From Takakia lepidozioides (taxonomy: Eukaryota; Streptophyta; Takakiopsida; Takakiales; Takakiaceae): a stretch of DNA of 64,000 nucleotides. The notes beneath the pieces were generated by a model. That model worked only from the letters and a program-made list of their open reading frames with translations. It made no database searches and was not told the DNA's origin. Of this stretch, positions 22,640 through 33,974 are shown piece by piece; the first letter of the stretch is position 1; the number at the start of each line of letters is the position of its first letter. The position numbers and the translations under genes are program-made. Location of the stretch: the NCBI GenBank assembly GCA_030704615.1, contig CM060732.1, positions 31,727,053 to 31,791,052 of the forward strand. The letters run 5' to 3'.

Positions 22640-23156
22640 ATCCTCAACACTTTCACCCTCAGTACAAAGTGGCATGTGATCTCGAAGAACAGTGAATGTG
22701 TTGATCACATCCTTGTTATCGGAATATACCGCAGGTCTGAATTGCTCTGTTTGAAATCTCTTGACGCTCACCTTGTAAGTTTTACTGGTTCTCTCATCAT
22801 ATTTCAGATATGAAGTACCATCTGGAGAATTACCAAGTGTGAAGTCCACCATCTTCAGATTGTACATTTAGAATTACCACGAATCAGAAAAACCACGAAG
22901 CAGTAATATGCGAACATTTTTTGGGTTCCACCAGGGGTGTTCGCCTAATAATCTGGATGATTAAGGATGAATCGCTCTTCTTCGAATGTGATATCGTCTA
23001 CCTTCCGTCTCCCCACATTCACTCCTGCATCTCGAGATAAGCGCATTGCATAGTTCACTGCCTTAATAGCGGTATGAAACAAAGGATCCTCAGTAATTTT
23101 GAATCTGAACATCTTCACTTTAGTAAGAGCACATTGCTCATCTTGAGCTCTGCAGA
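22640..23156 (-). pseudogene. Crypton-like tyrosine recombinase, central part, inverted
   Basis: Read on the minus strand from 23156: FKITEDPLFHTAIKAVNYAM, GRRKVDDITFEEERFILNH, a stop, GGTQKMFAYYCF, FLIRGNSK, then after a frame change MYNLKMVDFTLG, YLKYDERTSKTYK and TVLRDHMPLC. This matches the order seen in DUF3504/Crypton recombinases: a linker DPLF-AV-AM block, the DxIT-EEE segment, and the first catalytic arginine in an R-G-x-x-x-Y/L-x-L context. At least one stop and one frameshift inactivate it. The C-terminal catalytic H-x-x-R and Y boxes were not found. Confidence 0.62.
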
Positions 23157-23783
23157 TTATGTGATTTTTTCATTCCAGTCGAGGTCGCATGCAAGTTGTC
23201 GAAATTCGGCAGCATAAACGGAAGTAGGACGTGCTCTTTGTCGAAAATTTCGCATTTTTGTCTCTGCAACTCTCTCTCTATGATTCTCTCCAAACATTGC
23301 AGTGAACACGGACATGAATGCTTCAAAATTGTATAGTAAATGCGATTTTTTCTCTAATAGCGGTACAAACCAAGATAGGGCAGTGCCTGATAGAAGGGTG
23401 CCCACGAATCCTACTTGAATACCTTCATCAGGGTAGCGTTGTGGATGTAGTCGTATGAACAATTGTAATTGTTGAACAAAACCGCGAAATCTTGATCTCG
23501 TCCCATCAAATTTTTCGGGCATGCTGACCTTTGGTTCCCTTGTAATCTGTTGAAGATTTGGAGGAACCGTTGCAGTAGGATTTGTTATAGTAGGGACTCA
23601 TAAGGTTGAAGATCCATTGTTCGACTCCTTCAACTCTGAAATTTGTTGTTGCAAATTGTTGAGAGCGTTGCCAAGATCTTGAGACTGATCAGCTTGTAGT
23701 TGGGCAGTAGAGACACGAAGTTTTTACATCTGTAGCTAAAGACTCTGCAATATGGCGACCATTTCCACAAATGTACCTTCCAT
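23157..23783 (-). pseudogene. Ty3/gypsy gag N-terminal half
   Basis: Starts at ATG 23783-23781 (MEGTFVEMVAILQSL, then stops), passes a glutamine-rich coiled-coil-like stretch (LGNALNNLQQQISELKE) and becomes an open gag domain. Motifs are EKFDGTRSRFRGFVQQLQLF, GTALSWFVPLLE, FGENHRERVAETKMRN and YAAEFRQLACDLDWNEK, all typical of the Retrotrans_gag family. It ends abruptly after DLDWNEK at an inversion junction; the continuation is at 21993. Confidence 0.85.
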
Positions 23784-23849
23784 CTTAACTAACTAAGGAA
23801 CAAACTTTAGTCTCGCCGAACTGTCAAGGACGAGAACACGACTGAACAC

Positions 23850-24450
23850 AAACAAGAGATCAGACTAGAGATACAGACTAGACAAGAAGTCAAGGTCGGC
23901 GGGGCCGTATGCACTATGAGTAAATATGAATTAAGACGATCTTTATAACAATGAACAAGAGTACAAGATATTGGAACACGACTTGAATACTGGAATGCTG
24001 GAAACTGGACTGGAGTACCAGATACTGGAAACTAGGCTAGAGTACTGGGAACTGGAAATAAGAGTAGCTTGAACTGGTGTTGGCGAGACTGAAAAGTGTC
24101 CAGTCTCGCCTCCTATATATACTGGCTACTAAGAAGTCTCCTAAGAAGCTTCCCTATGGAGGTTTCTTGATGGAGAAGTTTCCAAGAGTAAACAAAGGTT
24201 TCTTGATGAAGAAGCTTCCTTAAACAAATGAGGTATCTTGATGGAGAAGTTTCCTCCAAATGAAGCTTCCTGAGCAATTTCCCAAGATACTCTTGGTAAT
24301 TTGGTAAACTCCCGGTAACATGATAAGTAATGATAAATCATGGTAAATCATGGTAAATCACGATAAATCACGATAACTTCCGGTAACATGGTAACTTGAT
24401 AACTTCTGGTATTTACTCATGGTAAGTTCATCTGGGCTATGTCCGTGACA
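23850..24450 (-). repeat. Probable LTR of the gypsy element
   Basis: On the minus strand, sequence starting TGTCACGGACATAGCCCAGA (24450) leads to the gag start about 670 bp later. It includes a TATA-like TATATATAGG near 24121-24110 and internal repeats of the type GATAAATCATGGTAAATCA. The inner boundary is not certain. It abuts a different coding region at 24451. Confidence 0.5.
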
Positions 24451-25433
24451 GTTGGTGATACTTGCAATAGTCAGCACTATCGTCCTTATGGTCCTGGTTA
24501 TAATAACCTTCGACCCCCTGTGACGTCTAGTAATTACTGACACACGCCGAATCACAACAATGTAATTCAGCAGCAGAATACAACTAATATTCATCCCACT
24601 CAGACTCAATCCATTGGAGAATTTCTCTATAGCCATGTAGTTCGTCTTCTTCAACATCAGAATGTGGTTGAATCACAGACATTCAGTGAGAGTACTCCAC
24701 TTTCTTGTCTGGATAACGAGGATTATGGAGATGTTTTCTATGCTTTTCTTGAGATTGATGGTAACAAGTTGAAGAGAGAACTTGCAGCTAATGTTTCCCG
24801 GTCTGGTGCTAATCTCGTTGATAAGTTCAACAAAACAGCAGTCGATGTTGTACAGGTCGATAAGATGCAGACTCAATCCACTGGAGAATTTCTCTATAGC
24901 CATGTCGTTCGCCCTCTTGAACAGTTGAATGTGGTTGAATCACAAACATTCAGTGAGAGTACTCCACTTTCTTGTCTGGATAGCGAGGATTATGGAGATG
25001 CTTTCTATGCTTCTCTTGAGATTGATGGTAACAAGTTGAAGAGAGAACTTGCAGCTAATGTTTCCCGGTCTGGTGCTAATCTCGTTGATAAGTTCAACAA
25101 AACAGCAGTCGATGTTGTCTAGGTCAATAAGGTGTAGACTCAACAGGCTGTTTCATCATATAATAGTGGACAGTCAAATGACCCCATGTCTTCTTCCAAT
25201 GCACGACCTGTTGTTGTTGTTTGTCAAGGTCTTTAGCATGTGTTGGTGGTCAGGAGATTGATAAAGCTACCCCAGTATTCCCAACTGGTTCTAGGGTATT
25301 AACAAATATTTTTGCACCACCAAACTTGGGGTCTAATTTTTATAGAGAAGTTAAGAGTGTATATGTGTTCAACTTTCCAGAGCTTGACCCGGAGTCCTTG
25401 AAGAGTTTTTTCAGCCTTGCTAAGCAGCAATGA
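24451..25433 (+). pseudogene. Unrecognised coding relic with an in-frame 89-residue tandem duplication
   Basis: From 24451 a frame rich in Asn, Gln, Pro and Tyr (HYRPYGPGYNNLRPP, then a stop) leads into two copies of a 267-bp unit (24604-24870 and 24871-25137), with the start of a third from 25138. Each unit encodes 89 aa including FLYSHVVRPLEQLNVVESQ, SCLDSEDYGDAFYASLEIDG and NKLKRELAANVSRSGANLVD. Two stops at 25122 and 25135 follow, and a further open stretch ends KVYVFNFPELDPESLK-like before TGA at 25431-25433. It sits just beyond the gypsy LTR, so it may be the tail of the recombinase protein; this is inference. No family was recognised. Confidence 0.45.
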
Positions 25434-26343
25434 GCAAGAAGCAAAAACTATGAAAATGATTCATTGAGCAGTTGTAGAGGTCTATGTGTTGTCAATGATC
25501 TTCAAGTTCAACTTTCCAGCATTTGACCTAAAGCTGATGAAGATTTTCTTATGGTAGTTAGGAATGCAACTATGAATATAAATATCAAATCTCTATCTTT
25601 GCATTGTCTTTTCTCAATCACAATATGACTTGCATTGCAATCATAAAAATATGGCTGACATTTGTGCCAGTAAATTCAGCTGGAATAACAATGCTAGTAG
25701 TTGACTATCAATCACTGTGGCATTTCCAGGCTCAATTCCAATAGTCAAGTGGGTAGACCCCCACAACCGGTGTCCATAGAATTCACATCCTGCAAATGAT
25801 ATGACTTAGTTCATAGCCAATGGTGAGAGGGACCATTATGTGAATCCCTGCCCTTATCCATCCTTTCGCATGAGTGACGATTGTGCCTCTGCACTCCTCC
25901 AGATCTGAGGTAACTACCCGTTGCATAAGGTAAATTCAATTGGAACTGTCTGCTAAACCATGTCAAACCTGTCACGCTGAGAAAACCTATTGTCGTCCTC
26001 TGTTGCAGCATTTGTAGAGGTGCTGAAGGACCACTTGAAGGTGGGTAAGGATGCCTCTGATAATCGGGTTCCTCTACAGCTTTGAATGACCAGAGTCAAT
26101 ATCAATGGATCAAATTTTCATCCATGAGGAACAGGGTAGGTTACGGTGGCAACCACTCAGATGTAAGCAACAGGACACACAGTACATCTGGACAGCAGGG
26201 TAGGTTATGGTGGCAGCCAATGAAAGTTAAGCAGTGTGTCAGGCGCGCGACGTCTGGAGAGCAGGCTACCCTGCGTAACCCCACCTGTTCAAAACCACTA
26301 AAAAACCACCACGTCATAGAGACCTGCTGATCGGTCGACTATG
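25434..26343. other. 3' non-coding part of composite element
   Basis: No gene is recognised. Around 26125-26235 a block with CAGGGTAGGTTA-GGTGGCA-CCA is present twice in direct orientation about 70 bp apart. The right inverted end TGATCGGTCGACTATG lies at 26328-26343. Confidence 0.4.
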
Positions 26344-26756
26344 GGGGAAAAAATAAAAAAAATCGCCAAAAACCGCCAATAGTTGAGTATCAGGAACCTC
26401 ATTTTGCCTACGTGGACCTGTAAAATGTGCCACCTGTTACATAGCCACTTTTCTAACCCTGCCACTTCGATATTCTCGCACCATGGGCACTGGGAAGAAT
26501 TTTATATGTGGCCCCTGTCGCATAGTTGCGATTTTGGAAAAATGAAAGAAAAACACTGTCTATGTGTGGTACCAAAGGCAAGTCCTCACCAAATTTGAGG
26601 GAAAAATTCCATAAAATTAGGCCTATGGTGCTTGGTAGGTGTTTCTAGGGGGGTTGAAATGGCCTCTGTATAGATTTGGGGAGGCCGCTCGCTAACATGT
26701 CATTTTATTACTGGCTTTCACTAGGACTGTCACCACCCATATTTTCCACCTACTTG

Positions 26757-26850
26757 CCAGTGTTTTTTTTTTCAAATTTGGAAAATAACAGGAGTGGCTA
26801 CTGAGTTTTGCAGGAAATAGCCATATTTTCTGTTCATTCAACGGCTCGTA
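26757..26850. repeat. Third copy of a TIR end related to 17769-17860
   Basis: AAATTTGGAAAATAACAGGAGTGGCTACTGAGTTTTGCAGG ... TTCTGTTCATTCA resembles the outer end of the element at 17769. Sequence beyond 26850 is unrelated, so this is a truncated or deleted copy. Confidence 0.55.
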
Positions 26851-29800
26851 AATTAGTGCCGTCGTGCCCATCCACAGCTTGCAACCTCCCCCTAAATCTA
26901 CTACATGCGGTAGCTATGTCCGGGAGATTGGCTACGGTTTGTAGCCCATCATGAGCACAAGCATGCTCATGTGAGCACAACCCGCGGTCATAGGGGTTAA
27001 ATGTTTTCAAACCGCGGTCATAGGAATTACATATTAACATGCACGGTGCATATGAGTACCTGCAGATTTCTTTTCTCTTTTCTAGGGCTTAAATTGCCGA
27101 TACCTACCTGGACTGAAAACCACGATTTTTGCTTTTTTGGGGTTTTTTGAGGTATTCGGTTCGTATGACACGTGAGGAAACCCCACGCCTATAGGGTAAC
27201 ATGTTTATCGTGTATAGGTGTTACTTGTTTCTTAAGTGATGTTGTGAGGGCCTATGTGAGCAGTTAGAAAAAGTTTCGCAAAGTTTTTAGTTTCTCAATT
27301 TTCGTTTCATTGGAGAATATTCAAAAGGCATCTAAGGAATATCCTTAATATTAGCTTGTGCGCGTGAGCATGCTCACACGCTACCCAACCTCCAAATGGT
27401 AGCCAATCTTGAGGACTCCCTTACATAGAGCCACACAATTTGGTTGTTGTTTACTGGTATGGCATAGCCTAGTCCATAGCTTGGAGCTTCAAAATGGCAT
27501 CATGTCTCTTCAAGAGTGCTACCCCACATTCGCTCCCAGGTGTTTCCCTTTTTTTAAGACAATAAATAAAATAAAATAAAATTTGCATATTCTCTCCTGA
27601 GAGGATGCCACATGGCACATAGAAAACTCAAGAGGAGTGACATGACAAGGTTGACATGATGACCATGTGGTGACCACTCAGGGGTTGGCCACGTATTGGA
27701 TCAACTATCCATCGCCACCCTCCAAGAGCCCAAATAGTAATGTACACGTGCCATGCATCTATTGGCTAAAACTTTAACTCTGACATGTCAAAAGCTCTTC
27801 AATCCACATGACTTTACCATATGGTTATAAGGGTTACAGTAAGTTAAACAGGAATAAGAAAAAAGGAAAGTAAAATTCTGTTAACACTTCACATTTATCT
27901 TGTAGTAGAATAACAGGGAAAAAGTTTGAATGATTTTTCCAAGTATGAAACCGGGTGATCCATTCCTGTGTGACTGCCAAGAATCAGCTAAGATTAGCCG
28001 ATTTGTGCATGGATTCCCCTCCACCGTTCGGTGGAGACTCAGATGCATCTCACTTAGGAACAGTTTTGCAGGGGACACAGTCAAACCTGGATCAATGTTA
28101 CCTCTTCCACTGTTAGAATGTCTAACTGTTAACAACCTCCCTGTTGTTTTTACAGAGCTGAATGTGATGTGGAGTGGGATCCATGCACAAACTGGCTATT
28201 GTAAGCTGAAGAAGCCTGCAAACCACACAGCTGGGGTGGTTTGCAGGCACAGCAAAAACTTGTACATTTCAGGAAGGAAATGTGAGATTGTGTTCAAGGA
28301 TATTGGGAGGGGAGCGTGAGGCTCTGACAGCGGCTTAACTTACCAGGAAGTGTGTGCCACTTCGATAAGTAGCGAAGAGAAGCAAGAAGAAGTTGCTTCC
28401 ATGTGCCACAGTCAGGTGCATTGACAGCAGCAATTTGTCTGTTGTGGTCTCATTCGTTCTCCTCAACGGAACACAGAACGGCCGCCTGCTGTGCCCAACA
28501 CCCTGCCTAGTTCAGCGCTTCTGCACATACGGTAATATTCCACTAAAATAGTGAGGCGGTGGTGACGTGCTGAAAATCCACAAACTTTTGCTGTGAGGCC
28601 GCCACCAACTGGAGATGGACTGATCCCTCAAACATCAGTTGTCAGTTAAGTATGTCGATATCTTCGCCTCAAATTTCGTCTTACATTGGAACAGTGACTA
28701 ACTAAGCACTTACTTACCTGCAAGATCAGCACATAAGATTTATTTGGGCTTTGCCGTGTGATGCAATGGGCGATCTTTCATTTTAGCCTCGTCGAAATTC
28801 AGAACTGACCAAAGTGTTCCCTGCTAATTAGTAAGGAATCCACTTACGATTTACAATCCGTCCTCCAAATTGCAATCCTTACAATCATCATGTAACTTTG
28901 ACCGTCAATCGCTCGCATGCACGTTTCCGTAGGATACCTACCCAGGATTTTACATGCTTTGGGTGTCTCTCAGTAGCTGCAGTAGATGTCTCCTTCTACC
29001 AACGGTTGCCTGACTTGAGACTCCTGGCGCTTGCCCAGTGATCGTTGGAAAAGCTTCTCGCAAGAGTCAGCGACTCAGCTGAATGCCTCCATCAAATATC
29101 CGTTACGGCAGACAAGCCAGGGCTTTCATAAACAGTCAGTGACAGGCCCGTGCAGTTATTTCAAGACGAGCAGCAAAGATAGAGAGTAGGTACCCCACTG
29201 CACTTTTGTCAGGCTTTTCTTAGTCAAGTAATTTCCCAGGCACTGGGTTAACTTTCCCAGGCTCCTTTCAGCCGCCAATAAAGAGTATTTATCACTCTAA
29301 TTAATGGCTCATGAGTCTGGTTGCGAAGAGATTACTCCATCATTTCAAACACCCAGGAGAAATTCAATGAGCCTCCTAATCTCTTTCATTGGCGCTTCTA
29401 TAAATGGGCGAGAAAGTTCGCATAAAACCCTATTTGTTTCGGTTGCCACTGCACATGTGACTCACCATCGGGCCTACCTTTGATGGAGAACCTACTTACC
29501 GATGTTTCCTCCAGCTCCAAATTTAGTTGAAGTACCCCAGTTCGTAGTTTCAGAAGTACTGAAGCAATACTGAGGAAACCCACCTACTTCGGATGGGGCC
29601 CCGGAACCTTCCATTGCGGGGCAAAACAAACACTGCACCCAAAGATGTGCACACAGCCAATGCCATGACAGCTGCGATGAGCTTGGATTTTAAATAGCCC
29701 ATATTATAATAACAGCAGTCGGGGTGCTGTCAATGTCCTTTGTAGACTTGAATGGATGCAATTACTCTTCATGCCATGTTGCAGTCTTGGAGCAGGACTT

Positions 29801-31057
29801 CTGCAAATGCCTGGCCTTGGTTCACCCAACAATTAGGCTACCGCGAAGTAGTGTGTATGGACAAAGTACTGTTATAATAGCCCCCAGAATGGATGCCGTA
29901 GTTAGGATTGGAGCGCTTATTACAATGAACACTAAATATCCTGTAGGAAGCGTCATACTGCAGTTCAACAAGGAAGCGTCATAGTTCCTAGAACCGATCA
30001 CTTTGGATCCAATTTGACACCTCTGGTATCTATCTACTGGGCCACTGGCGAAACAATTACTCCAAGCTGCGGAGCAGGCTGTCAAACTGACCAGAAATCT
30101 TCCTGAACCTGCGCCCTAACACAACAAGGATACTTATTACTCCAATCATAGTACAAGATTGGTTTCATCACCTGTGCCATGGTTTCGTCACCTGTGCCTA
30201 CTCAAAACTCTTCCACCCTTTCATACGCCATGCAATTCTAGAACAATTCAGGCTCTGCACTCTTCGTGGATCAAATACGAGCTCCGATCGATGGCGATGG
30301 AGATACTTAGCAGGCAAGTCATCAGACCCCCGCTGCCACCATCGCGTCCTTGCCCCTGCCCCATCCCCCTCTCTGTGGTGGCGGCGCCTTCCTCCCGTGG
30401 GGGCATTCCACGTGGCGAGTTGTACCACACGTGTCTGCACGACTGTAAATATTCACAGCTGTAACTCAGTCATATCGGATGGATGGACAGGTAATGGACG
30501 GACAGATAGCATCATCCACGATGGGCATGCCCAATGATGATGGTGATGATGATGGTAATCAGTCCATGGCCCGGAAACCCATGGAGCGACCATTTTTTAT
30601 CTACTTAATATTAACCTACTAAATCTAATCTGATTTCCGTTACTATCTCGCGTATAGCGTGGGTATCGGGAACTGTACAGAGTAGTAATGGGTGGGAGCC
30701 AGTTAGAGGCTGCCACGAGGGCGAGTGGGGAGCCACGTATTTGTGGACGTGCCAAGTACTTTGAAACGCGCGCATGTCTTTTTTTTCTTACCGCGGGTAC
30801 GGTAAGAAAAACATCACACCACCTTTCTTGGCGTATTATCTACTTATGTATTTTTAATGAACCCTGACCTTCTTCGGCCGAAGAACAGGGACCCGTGGTA
30901 GGCAACATGCAGCAGACGACGAGGGCAGTCTGAGCACGGAGGGTGGCGGCGGAGCTCCACGCTCGTGTCATGACGCTGCTTGTCTGTCGCACACATCCTC
31001 ATGTTAACTTACCTCCACGCTCTCGGAAAATGCGAGACTTGCTTTCCTGTTCATTTC
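26851..31057. other. Long intergenic region
   Basis: No gene is recognised with confidence. A 129-codon plus-strand frame (27930-28319; MIFPSMKPGDPFLCDCQES) has no motif I know and is not supported by neighbours. Near 27515-27560 there is an inverted GGGAAACACCTGGGAGCGA motif shared with 58590 and 61100. A GAT/GGT microsatellite lies at about 30536-30558. The right part is GC-richer and forms the upstream region of the XTH gene. Confidence 0.4.
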
Positions 31058-31690
31058 TCTGCTGCCGCTGTGCGTGTCCATTGTTTCTGGCTCTGCTATA
31101 TATTAGACTCTAAATCGGTGGCAAGTGTGTCTGTGTGCTGGAGCTTCAGTTTCCGATATTTTTGGAACTTCTGCCTCTGCAAACTCCCTTCTTGGTAGCT
31201 ACGCTTACCTTCAACCATTTCTCTCCTCCTCTCTCTTCCAAACCTGCCGCCGTACACGTTGAAGGTTCTGTGTAGCAGCACTAAATGTGCTGGAGAATCG
31301 GTGGCTAGTCTGTGTGCTGGAGCGTCAATTTCGGATAATTTTTGAAACTTCTACCTCTGCAGCCTCCCTTCTTGGTACTAACCTTTAACCATATCGCTCT
31401 TTCTCTCTCTACCAAACTTGCTGGCGTACATGCTGACGGCTCTGTGTTGCGGCACTGTGCGTATCCCTGCTTCATGCTCTGTTATTCATTACACTGAGGA
31501 TCGGTGGTGAAAGTGTCTGTGCTGGAGCTTCAATTCCAGACATCCTTTGGAACTTCTGCCTCTGCAGCCTCCTCCCTTCTTGGTACTCACCTTGGACCAT
31601 CTCTCTCTCTCTCTCTCCCCCCCCCCAAGACGTGCTGCCGTACACGTTGAAGGCTCTTTGTGGCAGCTGTTTATGAACTGGACTTGAAGA
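31058..31690 (+). repeat. Three tandem units of about 183-203 bp upstream of XTH
   Basis: Each unit contains ATCGGTGG, GTGTGCTGGAGCTTCA, GGAACTTCTGCCTCTGCAGC, CTCCCTTCTTGGTA, a CT-rich tract and GCCGTACACGTTGAAGGCTC. Anchors at 31114, 31297 and 31500 give spacings of 183 and 203 bp. Divergence between units is moderate. The array ends about 210 bp before the XTH start codon, so it lies in the promoter or 5' UTR. Confidence 0.8.
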
Positions 31691-31900
31691 ACGGAGTCGA
31701 CGTCTTTGGTGGAGATACTGGCCACATTTCCAGCTGGTTCAGTGTCTTCAGTTGGTATATGTGTCTAACTTGATTTATACACTTTTCCCTCGTCATTTTG
31801 GTGGAGGTTTTCTGTCGAAGTGGTTTCTTCTCTTCACACGGCCGAGTTCTGTTAGAGGAACTACCATTGACGCCCGGCCGTGAAACTGTCGTAGATAAAC

Positions 31901-33974
31901 ATGGAAAGCTCGTGTGAACTACGGACTGTAGGCAGGCGAGGAAACACTGGTGTCGTCCTGTTGCTATTAGGATCGCTTGTGATGTTGTCGAGCGTAGTCA
32001 TGGGACGCACGGAGCACGAGGCTAAACACATAGCAGCGGGAACGTTTCATCAACACTTTTGGACCACCTCCGATGCTGGCCACTACAGGGTTGCTGATGA
32101 TGGCGAGTCGGTACATCTGGTGCTCGATCGTGAGTCAGGTGGATGCTTTTCCCCTGTGACCTATTTCCATTCCTGCATGGTATTGTCAGCATTATAGTGG
32201 GTCCTCTATGAGGTTCATGGCTCTGCCTAAGCCCCGAAACACTTTCTGTGATTTTTCACCGTCGGGGATTGGCATGTCATTCATGTGCTTTAAATGTTTG
32301 TGATTCTGCTGGTGAAGCTACATGGTCTCATCCTCCAACAACTGCAAAGCCTGAAGTTGAAAGTGGCAACTTCTTTCGTTCGAGACATTACCCGTACACC
32401 GCATTGAGTGTGTCATTACGTACTGCATCTGTGGCTAAGTGCTTGACAAAAACACCTTTTGCGCATCATTGGCCTGCTTTATGCCTGATAACGTCTTCAA
32501 ATTTTCTATAAGCTGGTGAATCTCAACTACCTGTGTTTCACTGGGAGCCGTGTTAAGGTTGCATTTCAGTGTTTTGTTCTTACCATAACCTGTCCCTGGT
32601 TGGAATTTGTTAGCTTCGGGATTTGCGTCGAGGACAAGGTATTTGTTCGGACGTATCAGCATACGAATGAAGTTACATCCAGGCAATTCAGCAGGCACAG
32701 TCACGACTTTCTACGTAAGCTATCAATACTCCAATCATTCACTTTGTGCTCTGCGTACAGGATTCATACATGTATTAGCAAACATGTGCAGAGGATTTCT
32801 CCTTTTCTACCTTCTTTTCCTGCCAAGGATGATTGAAGACTGAATGTTTGTCTAATGCAGGTCTACTGGTTACTGAATGTGTGTGGCTTGTTGTAGACTT
32901 CTTCATTGAGTGGGAAGCATGATGAGCTCGACTTCGAGTTTCTTGGAAATGAGACAGGCGAGCCGTATGTTCTGCAAACCAATGTCTACGCAGGAGGGGT
33001 TGGTGACCGAGAGCAGAGAATCAACCTCTGGTTCGACCCAACTACTGAGTTTCATACTTACTCTCTCCACTGGAATAAGCATCTTATTATGTAAGATAAC
33101 TTCACCTCTGCCCTTCCTTGCCCAATCTAGATTGGCGTATTTCATTGCATATGTTGGAGAGGTCAATGAGTGCATGGAAGGCCCTTCAAGTGATTTTTGG
33201 CTTGTGAAGTTTTTCTGCCAAGAGTTCAGTACTTCCAATCAATTATCAACGAGAAGAAGCTGTCATGGTGTTCAGGGAGGGATGCTGGTTTTGGTGAAAA
33301 TGTCAAAAAACTCAAAAAGTAACTTGCAGGATTTGAGGAGCGGGTGTGAGTGTGGTGTGCTGCTCAGTTAACAGTGACCTGCGAACCCAATGGAGTACCT
33401 GACAGACGTTGGAGGATTTGTGGTGTTCTAAATGAGTATGGTCAGATATTCTTAATTATTAGTGACCTATCAAACATCAACTTTTGACACCTGACTGTGA
33501 TTGTGGCAATGCAGTTTTATGGTGGACAATACACCAATTCGACTGTACAGAAATAATGAGGACTTGGGTGTTCCTTACCCCAATAGGCAGCCAATGAGTG
33601 TTTTTGCGAGCCTGTGGAATGGTGACCAATGGGCCACCCAGTATGGAGCGGTGAAGCTTAACTGGTCTTATGCTCCGTTTGTGGCCAGCTATCAGAGTTA
33701 TGCTGCAAAAGGATGCGAGGTTTCTTGGTACAGTGGTGACATTACACACTGCATTTCCAAAGACTCGGACAATCTACTGAATGAGGCTACCTTGCATTCT
33801 TTGGATCGCACACTTTTGGCTCGGTTACAATGGGTTCGTGACAACATGATGTTCTACGACTACTGTACTGACAGATGGCGATATCCCACACCTCACCCTG
33901 AGTGTAGCCGGAATTCTGGACAGGCACTTTCAGTTTCAGGTGACCCAGTGACTAGTCAATCTCAAGCCTCTTGA
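31901..33974 (+). CDS. XTH: Xyloglucan endotransglucosylase/hydrolase, GH16 family, four exons
   Basis: XTHs cut and rejoin xyloglucan in the primary wall. Exons 31901-32138, 32614-32714, 32897-33090 and 33515-33974 join in phase to a 330-aa protein, at the long end of the family. The start is the first ATG, followed by a basic stretch and a hydrophobic segment ([16 protein letters not shown], aa 18-33), a good secretion signal. Domain marks in order are [35 protein letters not shown] and the catalytic signature DELDFEFLG (aa 122-130; nucleophile E123, acid/base E127). NET right after it is the usual N-glycosylation site. Then come NPQ-like [20 protein letters not shown] and the XTH C-terminal mark [17 protein letters not shown]. 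No stops or frame breaks occur. Upstream lies a tandem array (31058-31690). Confidence 0.95.

Larger units (their letters stand above)
21140..26343. mobile_element. Composite element carrying Crypton-like recombinase and gypsy pieces
   Basis: The motif CATAGTCGACCGGATCAGCA plus GGTC at 21218-21245 recurs inverted at about 26318-26342 with one missing base. It encloses the recombinase parts, a gypsy gag-protease piece with one LTR, a duplicated coding region and a repeat-rich 3' part. The inverted ends suggest one mobile unit into which a gypsy element later inserted, but classical Cryptons lack terminal inverted repeats, so the boundaries are inferred. Confidence 0.45.

Noticed and set aside
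22322-22867. A single 181-aa minus-strand protein
   Set aside because: Only the first two thirds are recombinase-like; beyond about 22640 the frame runs antisense through the gypsy protease. The long frame is accidental.
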